DNA from: Culex pipiens pallens
Taxonomy: Eukaryota; Arthropoda; Insecta; Diptera; Culicidae
Assembly (NCBI RefSeq): GCF_016801865.2
Contig: NC_068937.1
Coordinates: forward strand, 69,977,930 to 70,041,929
DNA: 64,000 nt
Direction: 5' to 3'
Below, in pieces: positions 32,272 through 44,300 of the stretch. The first letter of the stretch is position 1. Each line of letters opens with the position of its first letter. A program made the translations under genes and the position numbers. The notes beneath the pieces were generated by a model. It was not told the DNA's origin. It ran no database searches and was given only the letters and a program-made list of their open reading frames with translations.

Positions 32272-33599
32272 GCCTCTACGATCTTCTATGGTGGCAACAT
32301 TGGCTAGGAAGGAAGGAACTGGTTGTTAAAATGTCCAGAACTACTTCGAAAAAGCTTCAACACTCACCTCGACTTCAACCCGAATTCACTAACATTGCCA
32401 ACAAATAAAAACAAGTTCGTCATCTGTCAGGCAGTTTATTTTGTCTGATCATAGTGACCGTTTAGATAAAAAGACTATACTTTAGTCCTAGATTTGACCC
32501 TGGAAAAACAACTCAGCTTAAACCACTTATAACTAAGCCAGATCTGCTCAGATCGTTTAGCGATGTTCTACAAAGTTGTTCCCCATATAAAAATCTATCC
32601 TCGCTCAGAATTTTATTTGGTTCAAATTTGGATTTTTAGGGGAATAAATGTAAAAAGTTTCCCATACTAACGGGTCCAAAATCCAATACAAATTTGAAAT
32701 CGAATGGACACCTCGAATTCTCAACCAAATTGGCTGAAATTTTCAGGAGAGCATCGCCTATCCGATCTAGCTCAACTTTTTGCATTTGTGACGCACCCTA
32801 GTAAGCAGAGCACTACGCCAAATAGAAGGAATGACTCAAAGGTCAGAACAGGGAAGACGTTGGGTTTCACATTTTATAGGCACAGTTCTTGTTCGGTAAC
32901 TGGGCTGTAGCCCACTTGAAAAACAGACAAACGTAAAAAAAACAATAACAAACGAAAATGAGGGGCCAGTGAATTAAAAAATCAAGTTGAACATATTTAA
33001 AACTTTTCATGTTATTTTAAGTTACAATTTAAAAAACTTGAATGCTAAGCTTTAGAAACAAATTTTAAAAACTTTTTAAAAATATTTAACTAATAAAATG
33101 TTGTACATCGATGGTCCTCTCGTCATTTTTCATTCAGCTCAGTTGTCGTGCAGCATTCGATAGCTGTGCAACATTAAAGTGGAATAACAAAATCGATTTT
33201 CCAGCACAGCAATTTTTCAGTTTCTTTTGGGGTTCTAAACAACTCCCCAAAGTTTGAGAATGATTGGTTCAGTCCTCACATTACGCAAAACGATTTAATT
33301 TTCCATATAAATTTGTATGGGAAAAACCTTTTTTTTATATTTAAAAAATCCACGTTTTACGCGATATCAAAACCGGAATCAAATTCGGATGCTCTGGAAG
33401 GTGCTCTACAACTTTCCCGAAGAGAGTATGGTACTAACTTGCTCCTGAAAGAAGATACAGCGTCCTCAAAATTCATCTAAAACGTGATTCTCGAGCAAAA
33501 TACATATTTTAGACGAGTAGCAAGTTAGCACCATACTCACTTCGGGAAAGTTGTGGAGCACATTCCAGAGCAACGGAACATGAATCTGGTTTTAATATA

Positions 33600-34542
33600 G
33601 GGGCAGGGGGGCAGAATGGACCGCCTAAGGAAAATGCACCAAAAACCATAGAAAAACATAAAAATTTATGAATCCAGTGTAGTAGGCTTATGCTTTGGAA
33701 TGTTCCCTTCAATGTTGTATACTTGATTGATGAAAATTTTTTACTTGAAACTATGTTTGAGCCACTTTAAAAAAAAGTTTTTTCGATTAACTTTCCAGGG
33801 TGCGGGGCAGAACGGACCACCCTGCGGGGTAGAATGGGCCACCTTAGAAAACAAGCCATTTCTTCTAATACAACGTTGAAGGGTGATAATAAATTACTTG
33901 AGGGACCTTTCCATTATAGTTCCCATGAAGTTTGATCACTTTTATAAAAATAGTAACTTAAAAATACAAAGATTTTCGAAAATAGTGTAAATATGTCGAA
34001 AAAAGACACTATTTTTACAACTAAGCGTCGAAACAACTAAAAAATCAACTTTTGTTGCATTAAACGTGATTTGTGAAGCTACCAGGAGTGAAATAATCCA
34101 TTTAGCTCAATTTTTTTAACTTTTGATTGTTTTTATAAGGCAGGAAAAGGGTGGTCCATTCTGCCTCAAGTGGATTTTAATTTAACACTTCCACCACCAA
34201 GCCTCTAAATGATTTGAAGGTTCCGTTGTTGTTGGATTACCTTCGTAATAGCTTCTGGTAACATTATAAACATTGAACAAACTTTTTCAAACAATCTATC
34301 TTTCGAGCTAGCTTATTTAAGAACTTCGAAATAAACAACATTTGCGTGGTTTTGTCTATAAATTTACATTTTTGCTCATAATTCGAAAAATACAATGAAT
34401 TCAAACGTCGTTTTCGGTATGGTGATGTTATTTGACGTCCTTTATAAGACCCTTGCCTTACAGTTGGTCTAAATCCATTCTAAAGCCCAAAACCAAGGGT
34501 GGCCCGTTCTGCCCCCATGGTCCATTCTGCCCCCCCTGCCCC
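33600..34542. mobile_element. TA-flanked MITE with GGGGCAGGGGGGCAGAATGG ends, 943 bp
   Basis: Left end GGGGCAGGGGGGCAGAATGG and right end CCATTCTGCCCCCCCTGCCCC (in part) are complementary; TA lies at 33598-33599 and 34543-34544. GGGCAGAA/TTCTGCCC words recur inside. Non-coding. Confidence 0.85.
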
Positions 34543-34603
34543 TAGCGTGAAACGTGGATTTTTGAAATATCAAAATCCAAAAAAATGGTTTTTCCCATGC
34601 AAA

Positions 34604-34898
34604 TCTTCTCTATATATATAAAAAATTTCGACGGTTTTGTTCGAACGCGAATCAGTTCAATACGGAGCGTCGGATCGAGGTGCTATTTATTGCGTTGAGT
34701 TCGTATAAGCCCAAGAAAGGTTTATACGCTAACTAATTGACACTTTGGCCACTCTGGAACCGATTCCGGAGCATCGGCAAATTGTATGGAGAAAGTTACG
34801 TAAAATCAAATTTTGATCACAGGAGGCTGAATAAGCAAAAAGCAACAAACGTCAACAAACGAAAAAAAGGCAGAACGAAGTTTGCCGGGAAGAGCTTG
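34604..34898 (+). mobile_element. Non-autonomous Helitron, 295 bp
   Basis: Starts TCTTCTCTATATATATAAAA, a common insect Helitron 5' end, and ends in CTTG after GAACGAAGTTTGCCGGG, close to the usual 3' end (CTRR expected). It sits between A and T with no target duplication, as Helitrons do. The paired arm of the foldback confirms the empty site. Confidence 0.7.
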
Positions 34899-35122
34899 TT
34901 TATATAGAAAATTGTATCTCTTTGTGCAATGTGAGGACTTAACCAATCGTTTTCAAACTTTGGGGAGTTGCTCAGGACCCCAAAAGGATTATGAAAAAAG
35001 ACCCTAAAAGGAACTAAAAAGTTGCTGTGCTCACTAAATTAGAACAACTTTATTTTTTTATTTTTTTCATACATACCACTAGGGTGTAAAGTGCAACATC
35101 CTAAGCCTAGTTACCGAACAAG

Positions 35123-35376
35123 TACTGGGTACTAGATGTTATGCGTTTTCCACATGGCTTAAAACAAAAATACATTTTTCATTTTTAATTTAGCAATATG
35201 AATAATATATTTGTACCTGTAATTTATAATTCAATACTCACCAGTAATTTTCACTTTAACTGAACGCTGCATAGGTGCACGCGAGTCGTGTTTAAGAAAA
35301 CAGAAATAAATCATTTAAGTGTATATCATTAGCACAGTCAATGAATCAATACAGAGCTACGATGGTCGTATTAGAT
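35123..35376 (-). other. 3' UTR region of the clathrin heavy chain gene
   Basis: Follows the Chc stop (minus strand). An AATAAA-type signal on the minus strand lies near 35049-35054 inside the foldback end, so the transcript may use repeat-derived sequence for its 3' end. Confidence 0.4.
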
Positions 35377-38300
35377 TTACATACCACCATATCCAGGATA
35401 TGGTGACATATTATTCGGTTGCGTCGCCGCCACGTACGCTCCGGCATATTGAGGCGCGTACTGTGGCATTCCCATGCCCGGTCCGGCTGTCAGCATGAGT
35501 TGGGGTTCGGGCAGGATGATCGATTTATGTTCGGAATTTTCACCCTCTTTTTGCCGTTCCGCGTCGGCAGCCTCCAGTTTGTCGACCTTGGAAGTGTATT
35601 CTCTCGTCACCTGAAAATCGAGATTTAGATTTAGTATTTTGTTACTGAAGAACTTCATGTGTTACGCAAATTACCTGTATCAAGTAGGGCATGGCAAAGT
35701 CCATGATGTTGTGGCGCCAGGCCAGTTCCAGAATAATGTCAGGACGTAGCAGATCGTAGCACTGTAAGCAAAAACGACAACCCATGTCACAAAAAAATGA
35801 CAGACAGCATAAAGATAAAAAGAGATATTCACCTGGAATAGGCATGCTGCGAAGCAATCGAAGGCGCCTCGTTCCAGGAACCATCCGAGCAGTTCTTCGG
35901 CCAGCTCGCCCTGGTGCGACTCGGCCGCATACTCCATCGCGTCCTTGAACAGGCGATCCTTTTTGCACAGTTCCACGCTCTGCTTCCAGCGGTTGTTACC
36001 TTTAAAGATTGTTGTCAGCAAATTTAATTATTTTTAAAAAAAATATTCTTCTCTCTTACCTTTGTACAGATAAGCGGCGATTCTTCTGAATTCGGTTAGC
36101 TCGTGTTTCTCTAATTTCTGAGCAAGGGCGATGTTGTCAAAATTGTCGAATGCGTCGATCGAAGTTCGGAGTCCCTGGTAGTCCTCTTCGTCAATGAGCA
36201 GCCCGTTGAGGGCTTCGTTAATAGCCTTGTTGTTCAGACTTTGCACAGAACGAAGGTATGTTTTGACCAACTGCAAGTGTCCCTGCTTGGTAAAGAAGTT
36301 GACGGCACGCGTGTGGTCCATCCGGGGTGCCAGCACTAGGAGCATATCGTTCAGCAGAAGCGGCTTGTAGTCCAGATAGAACTGGATCGCCCTGTAGTAC
36401 AGCTCAATGTTGGCCACTTTAGTGATGATGTCCTTGAAGTGACCTTCACGCCAAGCTTCCGTAGGATGGGCCATCATTGCTAGAACAGCGTTATCGTATT
36501 CTTCGTACTTGTCATAGAGGAACACCAACTCGGACCAGAGGTGGGCCTGTTCGGCCGCTCGCAGGACCTTTGGTATGTTGACGCGTGACCAAAACAGCTC
36601 CAAATGTTCCCGCATTTTGGCTGGCTTGTACTTGGAGTACAGAATAGCCAACTCAGTGAACATTCCCATGTGGGCACGTTCTAGTCCCAGCGCAGCTTCT
36701 AGCAGCCCAATCAGCTCCTCAAAGTGTCCGCGGTCCTGGTAGTAGGTAATCAAATCCTCCAGCTCGTCAGCGTGAACAACGATATGCAGACCACACATTT
36801 GTGCCAAACGGAACTCTTCGGCATCGACGCAAGCGAAGCAAACTTCCTTCCAGGTGCGCGTCGAGTTGGCCTTTCTGGCCCCGTCCACTGCTCCCTGGAA
36901 TTCCTTCAGGTGCACCAAAGTGATGGCCAACCTTGCAAAGTTGCTCACGTTGTTGTACAGCAGCTTGGCAGCTTCGTACATTTTATCGTTGAAGCAGCGA
37001 TCACCGATCTTCTGGATGTCCGCGTGGTTCGGTCCCGAAACAAACTCTTCCAGATCGGCCAACCTGCCAGTGCGAGCGTAAGCATAAATCAGCTCGCTCT
37101 CAATGTAACTTTCGCGAGCCTTCTTGCGGGCCATTTGCAAATAGCGGACCAAATCCTCCCACGATTCATTTTTGCTGGCGGTTTCAACCACATCAATGTA
37201 AGCACTAGGATCATCCGCCTTGATGTAGCTGTCGATGGCTTCCTTCACCAATCCTTGCTGCAGCTGAGCGCGGGCCAGCTGAGACCACACCGCCGGTTCG
37301 TTACAACGTTCCGCAAACTCGTTGGCTCGCTCAAGGTTATGAACCTGTTCAATCAAAACCTGAATAGCTGAAGTGTTGACATCAAACTTCTTGAAGATTG
37401 CGAACGCCTCCTCATACAGCTCGTTGTTGATGGCGATGTTTGCAATATCAGGTGCATCATAGTTGTCAAGTCGGTTGATGTAATCCATGACACGGCTCCG
37501 GTCAGCCTTGATTGCAGTCAGGATAAGCAAATTCTGCAGATTGCGGTGATCAGAAAACACGGATGAATCCAGTACAATCTTCTCGAGCAGTTCAATCAAC
37601 TCGTTCGGTAAATCTGCAGTCATGAATGCCTTCACCGTTACTGAGATATCGTCCGGGTCTTGAGTTTCCGAGAGAGCCGTTTGGACGACCTGATCAATCA
37701 GCTGACGTTTGTAGGGATTGGCCTCGGACAACACGTCAGCCCACAGTTCCGGATCGCGGCGACGAACCAGATATCTAGCTTCTGATTTGAACAACGAGTT
37801 TTCGTTACAAACAGCAATCAACTCACGGTCGCAATGACCACGTTCGTACGCAACACAGGCCAGGTGTGGATCACGTTTCTCGCAGTATCTTCCAACGACG
37901 CGGCTATCGTAAAATTGATTTTCCTTCAAGAAACGTTCGGGATTGTTGTTCGAATCGATATAGATCTTCGCCAACGCATTATGGGTGGCCGGTTCAATGC
38001 AACCTTCGTGAACGCGAGATTCGAGCCACGGCAGTAGCAGCTTCAGACGGTTGCGCTTTTCAACTTCCTCAACCAGTTCATCAGTCGAAAATTGTCCTTT
38101 CACGACCAGAATCAGGTTCTTGATTATATCCTCGGAACAATCCACATCCAGGAGACCACCGACGACGACGGGCAAACGAGATGGGTTCACCTTTTGAACG
38201 TAAATTTCAATGTACTTTTGGAGACTGTTACGGTACAGATACAGGACAAGGTCATGGACGAAATCGAAACGGTCACAAACGATAATGAGCGGCAACTGAT

Positions 38301-41300
38301 CGGTAAGTTTGGCCTCTTTCAGGAAATTCTTAACCCGTTCGGCGTTGTAGCAGCTTGACTCACGGCAGATACGCTCAACTTCCTTGATTTGGTTCGTCTT
38401 GCAAGCCGCCTGAATGTACTTGAAGTGAACTTCCGGATCCTGGCTAAAGTTGACAATCGAGCCGAGGAAATAAAATAATCCTTCGTAGCTCTTGAAGCTT
38501 TCAAACAGATCAATCAATGCCTTCGTGGTTAACTGTTCGTGATACTTTGTAGCGATTTGAACGCAAATTTGTAAATTTTGACGAATGTTGGCAGTCAACA
38601 TTGCCTTCAGACATTCCAGAGAATCTTCAACGGAAAGAGTGCCGAAAAATCCAACCAACCAGTCTCCGTTCAGCAAATGAGTGTGGACAACTGCCCGCTT
38701 GATGTCGTACAGATCGGTGTAATGTTCCAGAGCACGCTGGAGCAGTCCTGCCTTCTCGCACAGCTGGGCGATGTGAGCGCGGTCGTAATGGGTAAACATA
38801 GCATTCCCAAGGATAGCATCGGCGACCTGCGGGGCAGACATCAGGTTCATCTCTAAGAGACGAGTTTGCAGCGATCCTTCGCTCGGTCGATTGTTCTTAA
38901 GGGCATCCAGAAGGAACGCGGTACACTGTTGGACCATGTTTTGCTCCATGAAAATGTCAACGATTTGGTTGATGTCCGCCAAAGGCTCCTCGTCGGCAAC
39001 CAACATGCTCGCGAATCCGGCACCTTGTTCCGGGTTAGTCCGCATGACAGAACGCAGCAAAAAAATGTAGTCCGGGTTGTAGTTGACCTTCTTGGCGTAA
39101 AGGACAATCTTCTGGAATTGGCCAGTTTCAGCAAAGCATTGGATCACTTTGTTTGGAACGTTGGAGCGCAAATAAATCGAAAGTGCCATTGTTGGATCGG
39201 ACGGCTTGACCAAATCACCGAGCTCCTCACTGCACTCTAGTTTTTCTTCCTTCAGCCATTTCTCGCACAGTTGCTTACGACCCTGAGCAAGAACAGGACG
39301 GCAGAGCTCCAACGACTCGTACTTGTTCAGTTTTCCCTGGTCGAGCAAAATTCCGAAATATTGCAACAGCGGCGGCGAGTTGGTTCCCGGCTGTGCTGGA
39401 ACCTGCTGAAACTTTTGAATCGTCTGTGGTGTACGCAAAATTCCTTTCGGAGCGATTGCAGCGACCTTGGCTGCTTCAGCATACTGACCGTTCTGGAACA
39501 TGTGATTGAACTTGCGGACAAACAAATCTTCGGCTCCAGACAAGTTGTTACGAACGGCCATACGCAGCGCTAAATCTGGATTCTGCAGCACGCTGTTAAT
39601 GTAGGGAATGATCTGCTCTTCGTCGACCGTCACCGACAGAACCTGACCCTTGCGATTGACCCCAATAATGCCACCGCTCGATTCATGCGGCGCCGTCACG
39701 AAAATCGTGTCCGCCGAAATACGGTTCATGTAGATGCAAGTAGCCGTCTCGATATCGTACATGTGGATGTATCCGTACTTGGTGATGAGATAAATCACGT
39801 CGTACTTTGGGGACACCTGCATAGCGACCGGAAAATCACTTCCCGCTTCCGGTGGGAAAAACACGTCCACCGCTTTCTTGGTAAAAGCCGTATTGCCAGT
39901 TGGGGGAGCGCCAACCTCGATGATGTGCAGTTTTGCAGTTGTCGCCGAGCGCACAGCAAAGCAAAACAGTGTCGAAGTTTCCTTGTTCTCCTCCATCTTG
40001 AAAGTTGCAAATGAAGCGGCATGGCCCTCAATAGCCTGTGAGACCTTACGCTCGACCGAGTACAGCTGCATTGCCCCAATTACACGGTTCTGTTGCGCAG
40101 AAATTCCTATGAAGAGAGAGAGATAACAAATCGTTTGTAAATTACCCTGGATATGTTTGTACATAATTGCATTTTGTTTTTCTGCTTACCAACTAAAAGA
40201 AGCCAAGCCTGCTTGGGATCGGTTCTATAGTTGATTATCTGGCACCCGTTCAGTGACGAATGACGGTCGAACATTTTGACCGGAGTCGAGTCTCCTTCCA
40301 TAGACCAGTGATACACCGAAGTTTCCGTCACCAAAGACAACGTGTTCAGCGTAATCCATTTCCAGAATACGACTTCCTCCGTCATCGCGTGGGCCTTCAT
40401 CTTGGACTTCATCTCAATGTTGAAGATTTGGAGAGTTTTTTGAGCTGAAATTCACAGAAATTTTAAAACGGATGATCGCAACACCACCACCGGGTCAATG
40501 TTTTGCCTACCTTTCAAGGCGATCACCTTGCTGGCCGGATTCATGATGGCAGAATCGGCACTAATCGGACGTCGTATCGGGTTTTGTGCATCGTTCATGT
40601 CGATGATGACAACCTGAGCCGTCTCTCCGACCCTTTCACGAACGCAGATAAACTTGTCCGATTCCATCGTCAAGTTCGTGAAGGAGATCGAGCTCGGGTT
40701 GATATTTATGTTGGTGAGCTGTTTACAAAATAATTAAATTAAGTTAAATAAAAATTTGTGATACGTGGTATTTGAGAAAATACAAATTCTTCTAAAATGC
40801 CCTTTTTCATTTTGAATTTTATGTTTTACCACATATTATACTTATATTGGATAATCGAGAAATTAAAAGTGCAACATGGAGTCAAATGTTCTGTCAAGCT
40901 TCTGTGAAGTATTCCATAACAGCTGGGAAAGATTCACTCCATGTTACCGGCTCACATCTCTCTTTTCAATTTCTCGATAGGATTGAATGTGTCCACGCCA
41001 CGTGGATAAATTTAGTGATCTGACGTCATACGTATCGGGAAATCAAAAAGAGAGATGTGAGCCGATAAAGTGAAATAATCCAGAAATTAAAAAGAGAGAT
41101 GTGAGCCGGTAACATGGAGTGAAACTTTCGCAGCTGTCATGGTAAACTTCACAGCAGCTTGACAGAAAGTTTAACTCCATGTTGCACTTTTAATTTCTCG
41201 ATCGTTTTGCAGCTGGCATGACAAACATCACAGAAGCTTGACAGGGGACCATCCATAAACCACGTTGACACTTTTATAGAAATCTCAACCCCCCCCCCCC

Positions 41301-44300
41301 CCCCTCGTGGACAATTGTCCATACAAAAAAAAACTTTTTTGTATGGAGCGTGGACAATCGCCATACCCCCCCCCCCTCCCCCTAGAGTGTCCACGTGGTT
41401 TGTGGATGGCCCCCAGATAATTTGACTCTATTCTACGCACGGGGATGCTTCGGCTGTCATCTGCATACAATGTCACTGAAGCCTAAAAAGTACCAAAGTT
41501 TTGGTATCTAGTGTCAAAATTATGGGGAGTAACATGACAAAAAGGGCGCAAAATCAAAAGGACGAAAATATTTTTTTTCTTTATTTTTGTTTCGTTAGTT
41601 AAAATGAAATTAAATGTGTACCATTATCCGGGGCAAATCGAGACACATGGGGTGAATTGAGAAGTGATTTTAGCAATGTTTTTGCACAATATTTGAATAT
41701 TTTTAAATTTGTTTCAGTAGAAATAGACACAAAACAACAAAATTAGTTTCTAAATTTGAACTTTTATGTCTAAAAACAGCTGTTTTGGCTTTCTTGTCGA
41801 AAATTTACCAACACATTCAAACCACGGGGTACCATAGAAGTTGGTTTGTTTGACTCAAAAACATGCTTTTTTGTAAAGCCCCACAACGTCCCTAACAATG
41901 GGCTATGCCCTGTTCGTGGACTCGCTCTTAAGGTTTCCCAACAACATGGTTGAGCTCAACCGCCTCAAATTGTAGATTTAAATTAACATTATGATGATCT
42001 GTAAGTTCATTGGCCAAATAAGAATTTGTGGAAGACATTTCAGAGGATTTGAAAAAGACACCTGCTGGGAAGCTTTGCCTGAGACCTGATGCTAAACATA
42101 TATTGTTGTTGGCGGCATTTATGGTTTATTTTAATGAAAAGAATCAATATTAGCAGCTACAGGATTATTTTTCAAAAAATTAAATAAGCCTTATTATATC
42201 CGAATTCAATCCGAATTCTAAAACGGAATTTGTATACGACTTTAATTAGATTCAGTTTCAGAATTCGGATTGATTTGACTGGGTTGGACTTTTGTCGTCG
42301 TTGTCGTTTTCGTTTGCCGTCCGCTGCGCTGCGGTCCTAGCATGTTTATTATAATTTTCAACTAAAATAGCAGGTTTGATTTGATATATACCTATTTAGC
42401 ATATAAATACTTATATTACGTCAAAATAAAAAAATGCAGTTCTGGACCTAACGAAACACCCTTCGAAATCGGGTAATCAAAAACAATCAACCAGTTAGCC
42501 GATTTAGTCGGGATTCGTCAGGAGTAAGATTTTTAGTCGTCCTAAGAAAAAAAAATCAAATTATTCGCTCTACAGCATTGCCTTGGCGTTCTCGATTGCG
42601 AGATTCCTACTCGAAACTAGGTGTCCGAAGGCTTGATTGTTGAGGCAATTGCAAACCTCTTTTTACACCTTAGCTTCCATCCACCCCGGGATTCGAACTG
42701 ATTACCTTTGGATTGTTAGTCCAACTGCCTACCAGCGACTACACCGAGACAGGACCCAGGGAGACGACTCCTACACCTGGACTGAGCTAACGACCTAACC
42801 CTTTTTAGGTTAGTCCGGGCCAACATTTACTTCCCCTCCGACGGAAGGCGTGATCAGACAAATTACTTACCGTAAACCGGGGTGACTTTGATAGGATTTC
42901 AATTTGATTTTGAAATGTTTTCCATCAGGTAAGGTTATTCTCAAGATTGTTATTTTTTAAACATGTACTGGGGTAGGCCACACAAAGTCCATGCACTATT
43001 TTGGAAAAAAAAGTTTTTTCAATTGTGTTTAGAAAAAAAGTTACGTTAAAAATTCTTATTTTAAATTCCGGGGTGACATTGATAGCCATAGTTTTTCTTG
43101 TTAAAATCATATTTAAGATGTTCAAATTTTATTGGTACGTTAAATATATCATCACTAAAGTAGTTGATAAAGTTTTTAGAAAAAAAAACAATGTTTATAT
43201 TTAGTTAACTAAGTTTAAATGCTTTTAACAAAATACATATAAATTTTAGGTAAAATTGTTAAAAAGTCGGAATTTTACCTGAAACTTGTTAAAACTAGTT
43301 TTGTTTATAAAATTATCGATTTATATTGCACTTTATACTGAATTCAATGCACGGTTTTCACATTTTAAATAAAATTAGTTCAACTGAAATTGCCTATAAA
43401 TTTGATTTTTTTTTCAAATTTTGTTTCAAAAACACACATTATTTATTATTTACAAACTTATTTAACATTCTCCTAATGGGAAATTGTCCAAAGAATCCGA
43501 AAATGCATTCCGTTTTCCGATTCGAAATCATGTTCATTGAGGAAATCATGACACTTTCAGAAGTTTAAAATAATGACTTTCATCAACATTTATTAAATTA
43601 TAGTTAACTAACTATTCAAACTTCTCAAAATTTTATGAAAACTTCTTCTTGAGGTACTTTAAACACTTCTCTAACGCGGTCAGTATGATTCTAAACAATT
43701 CCGTTCGTATTTTAATTGTACTCTTCATTTTGCGGAAAAATCGCACACCTATCAAAGTCACCCCGTTTTACGGTACTTACTTTACTTTACTTTTATTGGC
43801 GCTACACCATTAGCTTGGCCTGCTGCACGATTCTCCGCCAACAAGCTCGGTCCATGGCTGCATGTCTCCAATTTCGCGGTGCACCCACACTTTCTAGATC
43901 GCTCTTCACTTGGTCCACCCACCTCGCACGTTGCACCCCCTACGTCTTGTTCCTACCGGTTCCGACACAAACACCAACTTCGCAGGATTGATCTTCTGGT
44001 TCCGTTGGCTCAATTGCTCGGCCCACTGCAACCGTCCAGCCTTCGCGACCTTCCGGATGCTTGGTTCGTTGTAGAGTTGTGCAAGTTCGTGGTTCATTCT
44101 CCGCCGCCATCCGTCGTTCTCATATACGCCGCGATGGTCCTTAGCACTCGACGTTCGAAGACGCTTAGCGCTCGTATGTCCTCTTCGAGCATTGTCCACG
44201 TCTCGTGCCCGTAGAGGACGACCGGTCTTATAAGCGACTTGTAGATGGAACACTTCGTATGTAGGGAGAATTTCCGAGACCTTAGGCTCTTGTGGAGACC

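Larger units (their letters stand above)
32891..35122. mobile_element. Foldback-type element, opened by a MITE and a Helitron
   Basis: Outer ends CTTGTTCGGTAACT and AGTTACCGAACAAG. Inside, long stretches pair in inverted orientation: CCCCAAAGTTTGAGAATGAT near 33245 with ATCGTTTTCAAACTTTGGGG near 34952, and ACGTGGATTT near 34550 with AAATCCACGT near 33347. A small palindrome also lies at 33383-33575. The right arm is split by 33600-34542 and 34604-34898. Confidence 0.7.

Noticed and set aside
36724..37371. Long antisense ORF (215 codons, +) within the clathrin gene
   Set aside because: It is a shadow of the strongly conserved Chc exon; codon bias of the sense strand opens this frame.
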